Shown here piece after piece: positions 8,606-16,739 of a stretch of DNA of 64,000 nucleotides. Within the stretch, counting starts at the first letter, position 1. Each line of letters opens with the position of its first letter. Origin of the DNA: Paenibacillus sp. FSL R7-0204 (GTDB lineage: Bacteria > Bacillota > Bacilli > Paenibacillales > Paenibacillaceae); assembly GCF_038002225.1 (NCBI RefSeq), contig NZ_JBBOCA010000001.1:3720001-3784000 (forward strand), written 5' to 3'. The translations under genes and the position numbers were made by a program. The notes under the pieces are model-generated. The model searched no databases and had not been told where the DNA came from. It saw nothing but the letters and a program-made list of their open reading frames with translations.

Positions 8606-9454
8606 ATGGATACAGGCAGCGCATCGAAAAGTGCCATTTGGCTCAAGCACTTCATCATCTGTCTGATCGCCTTTGTCATGCTGTACCCGGTGCTGTGGCT
8701 GGTAGGCAGCTCGTTCAAGCCGGCGAATATGATTTTCTCGGAAATCTGGTTCTGGCCCCGGCAGTGGAATTTCCATAATTATGTAAGCGGCTGGTTCGGG
8801 TTCCAGGGCAGCTCCTTCGCCCGGTTCCTGCAGAACTCGGCTCTGGTCTCTCTGGGGGCCGTGCTCGGTAATGTGATCACCTGCTCCATGGCGGCTTATG
8901 CGTTCGCGCGGCTGAATTTCCGGTTCAAGGCACTGGGCTTCGCGCTGATGCTGATGACGATTATGCTGCCGCTGCATGTGACTCTTATCCCGCGTTACAT
9001 CCTCTTTAACAGCCTGGGCTGGGTGAACACCTTCGCGCCGCTGGTTCTGCCCAAGTGGATGGCGACGGACGGCTTCTTCATCTTCCTGACGGTACAGTTC
9101 ATCCGCGGCTTGCCGAAGGAGCTGGACGAAGCGGCAACGATTGACGGCTGCGGGCCGGTTCAAATCTTCAGTAGGATTATTATCCCGCTGGCGCTGCCTG
9201 CGCTGATCACCACGATGATTTTCACCTTCATGTGGACCTGGGATGATTTCTTCAGCCAGCTCATCTTCCTTAGCGATATCGGGAAATACACTGTGCCGCT
9301 CGGGCTAAGGCTGTTCCTGGACTCCAGCTCGCAGTCGGATTGGGGCCCGATGTTCGCCATGTCGGTGCTGTCGCTGGTGCCGTGCTTCATTCTCTTTATC
9401 ACGCTGCAAAAGTATTTCGTGGAAGGAATTGCGACATCCGGCCTGAAAGGATAG
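8606..9454 (+). CDS. Sugar ABC transporter permease, MalG/LplC-like (cluster 1)
   Basis: 282 residues, six predicted membrane helices. The EAA motif is ELDEAATIDGCGPVQIFSRI (near residues 172-191). The N-terminal pattern (LYPVLWLVGSSFKP) and the long periplasmic-side loop before it are typical of the CUT1 second permease. It forms the heterodimeric channel with the preceding permease. Start at ATG 8606, three bases after the stop of its partner. Confidence 0.9.
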   Translation: MDTGSASKSAIWLKHFIICLIAFVMLYPVLWLVGSSFKPANMIFSEIWFWPRQWNFHNYVSGWFGFQGSSFARFLQNSALVSLGAVLGNVITCSMAAYAFARLNFRFKALGFALMLMTIMLPLHVTLIPRYILFNSLGWVNTFAPLVLPKWMATDGFFIFLTVQFIRGLPKELDEAATIDGCGPVQIFSRIIIPLALPALITTMIFTFMWTWDDFFSQLIFLSDIGKYTVPLGLRLFLDSSSQSDWGPMFAMSVLSLVPCFILFITLQKYFVEGIATSGLKG

Positions 9455-9475
9455 AATCTTGGGAAAAGCATAGGG

Positions 9476-11299
9476 ATGGGGCAGATGCAAAAAAGAATGC
9501 TCGGCACCTGGCTGCTGCGGATCAGGCGGAGCAAGCTCTCCACACTGATGGCGGCCAGTATTATTACGTTCAATCTGATCTTTCTCGGATTCATTGTCCT
9601 GCTGGCGTACCGGACCTTCTCGGATGTAACCTTCAGCGAGATCAGCACGACCCGGCTTGCCCTGCTGAATGAGAGCACGAAGCGCGGCTTCGACTTCATG
9701 ACCAATGTGTCGGGCACCGCCTACTCCATTGCAGCGAACAAGAACGTTATTGAGGGGCTGGAGACTACGCCTGCCTCCAAGTATCAGATGATCTCCAGAA
9801 GGCGCGAGATTACGGAGATTCTCCAGCATTCGCTGGTGCTGAACGAAGGGGTCAGCTCGATTGAGATTTACAGTGATTTGTTCAGCGGGGTGCCGCAAAG
9901 CTCCACAGACCTTGTCTTTCCGGTCTCTTCGATTAAGAACGAGAGCTGGTATCCCCAGCTGAAGCAGGCGGATTCGCTCTGGGTTCCCCTGGAGGGCAGC
10001 GGCGGCGAAGAAGAGCCTTATCTGATCGGCCATATTCAGCATCTGTTCGGAAATGAGGGCAAAACGATCGGCTACCTCTATATCCGGCTGTCCGCAGACG
10101 ATATCCTGAAGCAGTTCAAGGATATTCCTGCTGTGCTGGACGGCCAGATCCATCTGGTGGATACAAGCGGCAATCTCCTGCTGCTGGTGAACAAGGAGAA
10201 TGGCTCTGCCGGTAAGGCTGTGCTGGAAGCAGACTGGCTCTACCAGCATACGTATGAGGGCAATGAAGGCTATGAGCTGCTGAACAAGGACGGGCAGTCC
10301 TATCTCGTCCTGTTTTCCAGACCGAGCACTATCTCCTGGCGGCTGGTTCAGGTCATTCCGACCCGTGAGCTGCTGCAGGAGGTTCGGAAGGCGGACAGGC
10401 AGGTGATCGGGATCGGCCTGCTCTGTCTGCTCCTGTCAGCGCTGCTGGCGTATTTCTTCATCCGCAATATGATCCGTCCGGTGCGCAGGCTGATTCAGGA
10501 GATGCGGAAGCTGGAGCGCGGAGATTTCCGGGCCAGTATGAGTGAGTCGCTGACGGAGGAGTACACGCAGATGTCTTACGGCTTCAACCACATGGTGAAC
10601 CGGCTGCAGGAGCTGGTGCAGAGCGAGCGGGAAGCAAGCGCCGCGAAGCGGGAGGCTCAGGCAGGGCTGCTGGAGGCCCAGATCAAGCCGCATTTCCTGT
10701 ACAACACACTGGATATGATTCACTGGAAGGCGATGGATTACGACGCCCAGGATATCAGCTACATGATCACCCAGCTTGGAAAAATGCTGCGCATCGGCCT
10801 GAGCGGCGGCAGAATGCTCATTCGTCTGCGGGATGAGCTGGAGCATGCGCGGTGTTATGTGAGCATCCAGCAGGAACGGCTGCCGATTGCCATCGAGTAT
10901 ACGGAGGCGATTGCGGACCCGGCGGTACGGAGTTATTTCATTCCGAAGGTTATTCTCCAGCCGCTGATTGAGAATTCAATTATTCATGGCAGCCGGGAGC
11001 CTGGCTCCGGCCCTTTGCAGATTCACCTGGAGGTGCGTGAGATTAAGACGCCGGGAAGCCAGCCTTACTTGCAAATCACGCTGCTGGATAACGGCCGGAG
11101 CTTGGCGGAAGGCTGGTCGATGGAGCAGGTGAGCGGCATCGGCACCCGCAATGTGATGAGCCGGATTCAGCTCTACTGCGGAGAACCGTACGGACTATAC
11201 TTGGCCAACCGGCCGGAGAGAGGGGTTGCGGCTATGATTACGCTGCCAGTCATTGAGACAGAGGAGCAGTTGGAGCGGTTGCTGCGCGATCAGATATGA
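9476..11299 (+). CDS. YesM-type sensor histidine kinase (cluster 1)
   Basis: 607 residues. A membrane helix near residues 25-48 is followed by a large extracellular sensor region, a second helix near residues 300-325, a HAMP linker (to about 380), the HisKA_7TM/His_kinase segment with QIKPHFLYNTLD (phospho-acceptor His near residue 405) and an HATPase_c domain with QPLIENSIIHG. This class controls carbohydrate uptake and degradation genes in Bacillus and Paenibacillus. It overlaps the response regulator gene by four bases. The signal is probably the transported sugar or its complex with the binding protein (inference). Confidence 0.9.
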   Translation: MGQMQKRMLGTWLLRIRRSKLSTLMAASIITFNLIFLGFIVLLAYRTFSDVTFSEISTTRLALLNESTKRGFDFMTNVSGTAYSIAANKNVIEGLETTPASKYQMISRRREITEILQHSLVLNEGVSSIEIYSDLFSGVPQSSTDLVFPVSSIKNESWYPQLKQADSLWVPLEGSGGEEEPYLIGHIQHLFGNEGKTIGYLYIRLSADDILKQFKDIPAVLDGQIHLVDTSGNLLLLVNKENGSAGKAVLEADWLYQHTYEGNEGYELLNKDGQSYLVLFSRPSTISWRLVQVIPTRELLQEVRKADRQVIGIGLLCLLLSALLAYFFIRNMIRPVRRLIQEMRKLERGDFRASMSESLTEEYTQMSYGFNHMVNRLQELVQSEREASAAKREAQAGLLEAQIKPHFLYNTLDMIHWKAMDYDAQDISYMITQLGKMLRIGLSGGRMLIRLRDELEHARCYVSIQQERLPIAIEYTEAIADPAVRSYFIPKVILQPLIENSIIHGSREPGSGPLQIHLEVREIKTPGSQPYLQITLLDNGRSLAEGWSMEQVSGIGTRNVMSRIQLYCGEPYGLYLANRPERGVAAMITLPVIETEEQLERLLRDQI

Positions 11300-12915
11300 G
11301 CCGCTCTATCCTGCTGGTGGATGACGACCCGCATATTCTGAAAGCCCTTACGAAACATGTGGGCTGGGAGAAGCTGGGTCTGACCCTGGCTGGAACAGCG
11401 GTCAACGGCCATGAAGCATTGGAGCTGTTCCGCAGGCTCTCTCCCGATCTGGTAATGACCGATGTCTATATGCCGGGCATGGGCGGGCTGGAGCTTACAG
11501 AGGCGCTAAGGGAGCTGGCACCGGAGCTGCCGGTTATTATCCTGAGCGGCTACGAGGAATTCGAGAATGCCCGGCAGGCGATGCGCTGGGGCGTCAGCCA
11601 TTTCCTGCTGAAGCCGGCCCGGGTAGACGAGATCGAAGCTGTGCTCCGCGCTGTTCTGCTGGATCTGGATGCCGGAGAGCAGAAGAAGCGGCTGGAGGAG
11701 CGTTATCAGCAGGAAATCGGCCGCACGCTTCCTTTTCTGCGGGAACGCCTGCTTATGGAGCTGCTAACCACGCGCTACAGTGCGGAGGAATGCTCCGAGG
11801 AGCGGCTCGGATATCTGCAGATTACCCGCCCGCAGCGGCTGGCTGCTGCCAGCATCCAGCTTAACCGGCCTTCGCCGCTGCATAAGCTGAAGGAGCGCGA
11901 ATGGCAGCTGCTTCGCTTCGGAGCGGGTAATATCTGCCGGGAGACACTCCAGCACAAGCTTGCCGGACATCCCTCTGTACAGGGGCATGTGCTGGACTAC
12001 TCTGACGATCTGCTGGTGGTGCTGCTCTTGGACCGTGAGGCGGGAGAGCCGATCCCCGTTCTGAAGGAAGTGGTTCAGGAGACGATGGATAAGATCCGGA
12101 ATTACATTCAGCTTCAGGCCTATGCCGGCATCGGTTCGGTCAAGCCTGCTATCCATGAACTGATGGATTCGTACTTGGAGAGCCGTGAGGCGCTTGCTTC
12201 TGCGGAATTTCAGGAGACCAGTCCCATCTACGCCTATGAGCCGTGCGGAAGCACCAACCCGTGGACACTGGAAGACTATTCCCGGTTGCTCCAAGAGTGG
12301 AATGAGGTACTGCTGTGCCGGGATTCCTCAAAAGTATGGGAGACCTGGGAGATCATCTTCGGCAGGCTCCGGCAGGAAGACCAGAATAACATTCAGGATA
12401 TACAGACAGTGTGTGTCGGTCTATTCACTACGCTGATGTACTATTGGAATGCCTGCTGCCCAGGCCGTACTCCCCCTATGAGCATGTCCGAATTCCTGCA
12501 GGCGGTGACGGGCTACTATACCTGGAGAAGCTTGACGGAGTGGATGGGCCAGATGATCCCGGCCTTTCTGACAGCAGCTTTTACCGAGATGAACGTCAAG
12601 AAGAACCGGCTCGTGGAGAGCGTCAAAAGCTATGTGGAAGCCCACTATACCCAGGAGATCAGCTTCATGGGCCTCGCGCAGGAGCTGCATGTGCACCCGA
12701 AATATCTAAGCCAGCTGTTCAAACGGATCAGCGGTGAGAATTTCGTCAGCTACCTGAACCAGTACCGGGTGGACCGGGCCATTGAATTTCTGCAATCCGG
12801 CCAGCATATGGTGTATGAGATCAGTGAGATGGTCGGCTTCAACAACCCTGCCTATTTCAGTCAGGTGTTCAAGATGATTACCGGGCGCAGCCCTAGTGAT
12901 TATTTGAAGGGGTGA
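11296..12915 (+). CDS. YesN-type response regulator with AraC DNA-binding domain (cluster 1)
   Basis: 539 residues. The receiver domain covers residues 1-125, with phosphorylation site Asp56 (MTDVYMPG), acidic pair DDD near residues 9-11 and Lys in FLLKPA. A long middle region of unknown fold follows, and the C-terminal AraC double helix-turn-helix spans about residues 440-539 (MGLAQELHVHPKYLSQLFKR; DRAIEFLQSGQ). The ATGA overlap with the kinase gene indicates translational coupling. It most likely activates the upstream ABC operon. Confidence 0.9.
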   Translation: MSRSILLVDDDPHILKALTKHVGWEKLGLTLAGTAVNGHEALELFRRLSPDLVMTDVYMPGMGGLELTEALRELAPELPVIILSGYEEFENARQAMRWGVSHFLLKPARVDEIEAVLRAVLLDLDAGEQKKRLEERYQQEIGRTLPFLRERLLMELLTTRYSAEECSEERLGYLQITRPQRLAAASIQLNRPSPLHKLKEREWQLLRFGAGNICRETLQHKLAGHPSVQGHVLDYSDDLLVVLLLDREAGEPIPVLKEVVQETMDKIRNYIQLQAYAGIGSVKPAIHELMDSYLESREALASAEFQETSPIYAYEPCGSTNPWTLEDYSRLLQEWNEVLLCRDSSKVWETWEIIFGRLRQEDQNNIQDIQTVCVGLFTTLMYYWNACCPGRTPPMSMSEFLQAVTGYYTWRSLTEWMGQMIPAFLTAAFTEMNVKKNRLVESVKSYVEAHYTQEISFMGLAQELHVHPKYLSQLFKRISGENFVSYLNQYRVDRAIEFLQSGQHMVYEISEMVGFNNPAYFSQVFKMITGRSPSDYLKG

Positions 12916-13048
12916 CTCTCTCCGATCTCCGCTATTGCAGCCCGCAGGGTGAGTATAGTATATTCTTATGGAGACACAAACGAACGTTCTCATTGCCCGG
13001 CAGGTTACATCAAGTTGCGGTGCGGTGACAGACGCTCTCATCCAAGAT

Positions 13049-13077
13049 CTTGAGGAGTCAGTCTCTCAAGGTCTTTT
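13049..13077 (+). terminator. Probable Rho-independent terminator of cluster 1
   Basis: CTTGA-G-GAG pairs with CTC-TCAAG across a five-base loop with one bulged G, followed by GTCTTTTTATT. It lies about 130 bases after the response regulator stop. Confidence 0.6.
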
Positions 13078-13193
13078 TATTGATTTATGGCGGTACGGTG
13101 GAGGGCGGGCGTATTCCTGCCTACTGTGCAACTGTGCGACTACATAGACAGGCACTTCGGATATTTAGCGGTTTTGGATATTTTAGCGGTGAT

Positions 13194-13372
13194 GCGGACT
13201 GAGAATCCGTTATTTCTTCAAAAAGCTAATTTATGAGGCCCGAGCGGACTGAGAAGCGCTTATTTGGGTTATTCCGCCCTGAAATGAGACGCTATCGTTC
13301 AATTAAGGGATTCTGAGTCCGCTTGACCGCATATTTGCCTGATTTGTTCAGCATAACGGAATCTCAGTCCGG
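13194..13372. repeat. Cluster of GCGGACTGAGA-type interspersed repeats
   Basis: Two direct copies (GCGGACTGAGAATCCGTTAT at 13194-13213, GCGGACTGAGAAGCGCTTAT at 13244-13263) and two inverted copies (GGATTCTGAGTCCGC at 13308-13322; AACGGAATCTCAGTCCGG at 13355-13372) lie within 180 bases and could fold as large hairpins. Related sequence appears on both sides of the IS element near 61.35 and 62.77 kb. No protein is encoded. It resembles the short non-coding repeats scattered through Paenibacillus genomes. Confidence 0.7.
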
Positions 13373-13405
13373 CAGAGCAGGTGGGGAGTAGAAGAAGCAG
13401 GAAAT

Positions 13406-13534
13406 GGCTAGAAGTAGTATTGAGTAGCAGCGAGTATTAGGGAGTAGTGTAAGTAACAGTGAGTAGTAGCGAGTAGAAGTGAGTCGCAGTGAGTAGTAGC
13501 GAGAAAGAAGCAGGAAGTAACAGTGAGTAGTAGC
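13406..13534 (+). repeat. Low-complexity tract built from a GAGTAGTAGC unit
   Basis: The exact 14-mer CAGTGAGTAGTAGC occurs at 13457-13470, 13487-13500 and 13521-13534, with degenerate copies between and before them (for example GAGTAGCAGCGAG near 13422). The tract is almost free of C on the plus strand and has no coding signal. It lies just upstream of the promoter region of the TerB cassette. Confidence 0.75.
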
Positions 13535-13637
13535 CGCATTAACCGTACCTGCACATGACTGGAACGGCTGCATTTGCTGCATAGGGTATATGATATAATA
13601 TGAGAATTACGAAGACATACGGGTGGGGCGATGAAGC

Positions 13638-15410
13638 ATGGCTAAAGACAGGCAGGGGCTGCATTTCTCGGAGCTGGTCTGGGAGAGTACGGAGCAGAAT
13701 GTGGCGATTCCGCCGCGCGGTACTGTAGATGAAGGCAGCCGGAAGCCTAAGTCAGAGCCGGTTAAGAAAGCAACCTCCGGTTACGATACAGTCCAGCTCC
13801 AGCTCTGGGATATGGAAGAGAGTGTGGAGCCGGTAACCACTACAGAGAGTGAGTTCGTCCAGCGTGCACGTGAGCTTGCAGAGCATAAGGAGCCTGCGGC
13901 GCTGTTCGTCCCGTTCAAAAGCTATTGGCCCACCTACGGGCATATGACCGGCGCGCAGAGCCGATGGTATTTCTTCTGGCGGGATGAAGTCCGGCAGGGG
14001 AGATATCCGAAGACCGATCTCTCTTATATCTTCCTGCATATCTATGAGCTGATTAACGGAGTGGGCTGGGATGAGCCCCAGGAGGGCTGCCGTCAGCTCA
14101 GTCTGCTATGGGAGGCCTACCGCGATAGTTACAAACGCCTGGATCAATACCTTGGCGGGTGGATTGCGGATTTCTCTTTTGTTCATAAGCTAGATATTTC
14201 GCTCTCGGAGATTGTGGCCCGTTCGCGCGGGCTGGCCGGGGATCTGGCTGAGCTTGAACTGGTCCGCTGCCTGTCTAATGCCCCGGAGCAGCTTAGCATC
14301 GGGGTGCTGAGTGTGATGTCGGACTATGATATCAGCAAGTCGAAATTCTATACAGGCGAGGGTAAAATTGCTGCGGATCGTTATATTCCCCAGGTTGTAG
14401 CCCTAATTGATGCTTATGTCGCGCGGAAGCATGGCTCGAATCTGATCACGATGTTCCCGCCCGCCCCGCCTGTCGTCCGTGAGCGTTATTTGTTCCGCAG
14501 CGCGGTATACGATATCTCCCTATATGGCTATTCTGTTCTTGTGCCTGTTATCCGGGTCAGCAAGTCCCCACCGCTGCGCAGCCTGATTACCCGCCTGTTC
14601 CGGCTGACCGAGAATAAGCTGCGGGCGCTGATGGGCTACCGGGGAAGACTGAAGGATGTCCGGGTCGATGCCGATATGGATGATCTGATCACCCGGTTCC
14701 TGGAGCGTGAATTCCGTAAGGCAGAGCAGGAAGAGAAGGGACCGGCAGTGGTCATTGACCAGCAGAAGCTGGAGCAGCTGGCAAGCGACTCCGAGGTGGT
14801 GCGTTCCTTGCTTACGGTGGAGGACACCGGGGAACCGGGTCAGGAAGATGACGCGGAATGGATAATTGAGTCTGAAGGAACACTTGGAGGAGCCGGATTG
14901 GCTGGTATCGGAAGTGATGCGGAATCACATGGAAGAGCCGGATCTGCGGGCGAGGAAAATGATGCGAATGCGGCTGGGAGAGTTCAGTCAATTAATGTGA
15001 AAAACGCTGGAGAAAGTGATTCCGATAACTTTGTAAAAGCTGAAGGTCAAGAGGGCCGGATGTCTGGTGGTGAGCGGATAGAGATGCACAGGGAAGACCC
15101 TCTGGCAGATCCCCCTTCTCACGGGCGGGAACTTACCGCTTCCCTGCCGTCAGCCTCTGATAACGAAGCGGACCGCTGGACATTGTTGGCTTCAGAGCTG
15201 ACTCCGCTGCAACGGGAGGCCGTGCTGGCGCTGGCAGAGGAGGACGGTTCTGCGAAGGTGCAGTCGCTGGCTGCGGGAGCAGGAACGATGGCAGAATTGC
15301 TGTACGATGAGATTAATGAGCTGGCAATGGACAATCTGGGAGACCTCATCATTGACGGGGAAGAGCTGACCGAAGAATGTCTATCCATGCTGGACTATAT
15401 AAAGAGGTGA
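13638..15410 (+). CDS. TerB-N / TerB-C domain protein, first gene of the ATPase-helicase cassette
   Basis: 590 residues. After a variable N-terminus, residues about 85-300 fit the TerB-N domain (FVPFKSYWPTYGHMTGAQSR, WYFFWRDEVRQGRYPKTDLS, YIFLHIYELIN). Residues about 390-515 are an acidic, low-complexity linker. Residues about 515-590 fit the TerB-C domain (ELLYDEINELAMDNLGD LIIDGEELT). Both domains were defined around the tellurite-resistance/stress (Ter) systems and predicted to act in membrane- or DNA-linked stress and defence complexes. The start ATG has GTGGGG upstream; an earlier ATG at 13631 stops after four codons. It is nine bases from the ATPase gene. Biochemical role unknown. Confidence 0.82.
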   Translation: MAKDRQGLHFSELVWESTEQNVAIPPRGTVDEGSRKPKSEPVKKATSGYDTVQLQLWDMEESVEPVTTTESEFVQRARELAEHKEPAALFVPFKSYWPTYGHMTGAQSRWYFFWRDEVRQGRYPKTDLSYIFLHIYELINGVGWDEPQEGCRQLSLLWEAYRDSYKRLDQYLGGWIADFSFVHKLDISLSEIVARSRGLAGDLAELELVRCLSNAPEQLSIGVLSVMSDYDISKSKFYTGEGKIAADRYIPQVVALIDAYVARKHGSNLITMFPPAPPVVRERYLFRSAVYDISLYGYSVLVPVIRVSKSPPLRSLITRLFRLTENKLRALMGYRGRLKDVRVDADMDDLITRFLEREFRKAEQEEKGPAVVIDQQKLEQLASDSEVVRSLLTVEDTGEPGQEDDAEWIIESEGTLGGAGLAGIGSDAESHGRAGSAGEENDANAAGRVQSINVKNAGESDSDNFVKAEGQEGRMSGGERIEMHREDPLADPPSHGRELTASLPSASDNEADRWTLLASELTPLQREAVLALAEEDGSAKVQSLAAGAGTMAELLYDEINELAMDNLGDLIIDGEELTEECLSMLDYIKR

Positions 15411-15419
15411 AATTCGTAA

Positions 15420-16739
15420 ATGAACCCACTCAAAATACCGAAGCGGATGACCACCGCGCTCGTCAACTCATTGACAGCGGGAGTTGTGCCGCGGATCGGG
15501 CTTGAACATATCGCCGTCGGCCGCCGGCCGGAGGTGGAGGCGATTCTCCGCGATATGGAGAACATCGCTGATGGCGGAGCCGCCTTCAAGCTGATTACAG
15601 GCAAGTTCGGCAGCGGCAAAAGCTTCCTGCTCCAGATCATCCGCAACTATGCGATGGACCGCGACTTCGTGGTTGCCGATGCGGATCTGTCGCCGGAGCG
15701 GCGGCTGGTCGGCACGAAGGGCCAGGGGCTCGCCACCTACCGCGAGCTGATGAGCCATCTCTCGACCCGGACCCGCCCGGATGGAGGGGCGCTGGAGATT
15801 ATGCTGCAGAAGTGGATCATGACTCTGCAGCAGGCCGTGATGCAGGAGAAGGGCTACGGCCCCGATGCGCCGGAGCTGGGCGATGAGGTTGAGCAGCGCA
15901 TCTATTCGGTAGCCTCCGAGATGCGCGGGCTGGTGCATGGCTTCGACTTCGCCAAGGTGCTGGCCTCCTACTGGAACGGGCACAAGCTGGCTGATGACGG
16001 GCTGAAGCAGGATTCCCTGCGCTGGCTGCGTGGAGAGTTCCCGACCCGTACGGAAGCGCGGAAGGCGCTCGGCGTTGGTGTTATCATCGACGATGACAAC
16101 TGGTATGACTACATGAAGCTGTGGGCGGAATTCACCGGGGCTATCGGCTATAAGGGGCTGCTGCTGTTCATCGATGAAGGGGTTAACCTCTACAAGATTA
16201 CCAACAGCATCTCGCGGCAGAGCAATTACGAGAAACTGCTGACCATGTTCAATGATACGATGCAAGGCAAAGCAGAGCGTCTGGGCATTTTCGTTGGCGG
16301 TACACCGCAGTTCGTAGAGGACCACCGGCGCGGATTGTTCAGTTATGAGGCTTTGCGCTCCCGGCTGGTAGCCGGACGGTATGCAGGCAACGGGCTGAAC
16401 AATTACACAGGGCCGATTATCACGCTTCACATGCTCTCCCACGAAGAGATTCTGATTCTGCTCCAGAAGCTGCGGGATATCCACGCGCTGCACTACGGAT
16501 ACGAAGCAAGACTGTCGCAGGAGCAGCTGGTGCATTTCATGGAAGAAGCGGTCAACCGGCTGGGAGCTGATGAACTGCTCACCGCACGCGAGGTGGTGCG
16601 TGACTTCATGGATCTGCTGCATACCCTGCACCAGCATCCGGAGCTTTCATTCGAGAAGCTGGTCGGAGAGCGCACTTCGCGGCCTGCCGAGACGGAGCAG
16701 AATGAGCTGGACGGCTTCCTGGCGGAGTTCGACCTATGA
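15420..16739 (+). CDS. BrxD-like (DUF2791) P-loop ATPase
   Basis: 439 residues. Walker A is GKFGSGKS (residues 61-68), Walker B is LLLFIDEGVN (Asp252-Glu253), and the arrangement with KGQGLATYRELM and NYEKLLTMFNDTMQGKA fits the DUF2791 family named BREX system ATP-binding domain (BrxD). In type 2 BREX anti-phage islands BrxD accompanies an Lhr-like helicase. Here the same pair appears next to a TerB-N/C protein and without the BREX core genes pglZ, pglX or brxC. The stop overlaps the helicase start (ATGA), so the two are translationally coupled and probably form a complex. Confidence 0.85.
   Translation: MNPLKIPKRMTTALVNSLTAGVVPRIGLEHIAVGRRPEVEAILRDMENIADGGAAFKLITGKFGSGKSFLLQIIRNYAMDRDFVVADADLSPERRLVGTKGQGLATYRELMSHLSTRTRPDGGALEIMLQKWIMTLQQAVMQEKGYGPDAPELGDEVEQRIYSVASEMRGLVHGFDFAKVLASYWNGHKLADDGLKQDSLRWLRGEFPTRTEARKALGVGVIIDDDNWYDYMKLWAEFTGAIGYKGLLLFIDEGVNLYKITNSISRQSNYEKLLTMFNDTMQGKAERLGIFVGGTPQFVEDHRRGLFSYEALRSRLVAGRYAGNGLNNYTGPIITLHMLSHEEILILLQKLRDIHALHYGYEARLSQEQLVHFMEEAVNRLGADELLTAREVVRDFMDLLHTLHQHPELSFEKLVGERTSRPAETEQNELDGFLAEFDL

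Larger units (their letters stand above)
12916..13637. other. 722-bp intergenic region holding a terminator and two kinds of short repeat
   Basis: No ORF here shows a recognisable product or ribosome binding site. It contains the terminator of cluster 1, a group of imperfect direct and inverted copies of GCGGACTGAGA (13194-13372), and a purine-rich short repeat tract (13406-13534). A possible -10 TATAAT-like sequence for the following cassette lies at about 13592-13599. Confidence 0.6.

Noticed and set aside
13406..13534. Possible CRISPR array
   Set aside because: The units are short and imperfect, without spacers of even length, and no cas gene is present.
13364..13582. 72-codon minus-strand ORF rich in Ser, Tyr and Leu over the short repeat tract
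   Set aside because: It is simply the translation of the GAGTAG repeats in the other direction and has no ribosome binding site.
15468..16637. 389-codon ORF antisense to the BrxD-like ATPase
   Set aside because: It mirrors a GC-rich coding gene; its sequence is rich in Gln, His and Arg without family motifs. The Walker A and B motifs support the plus strand.
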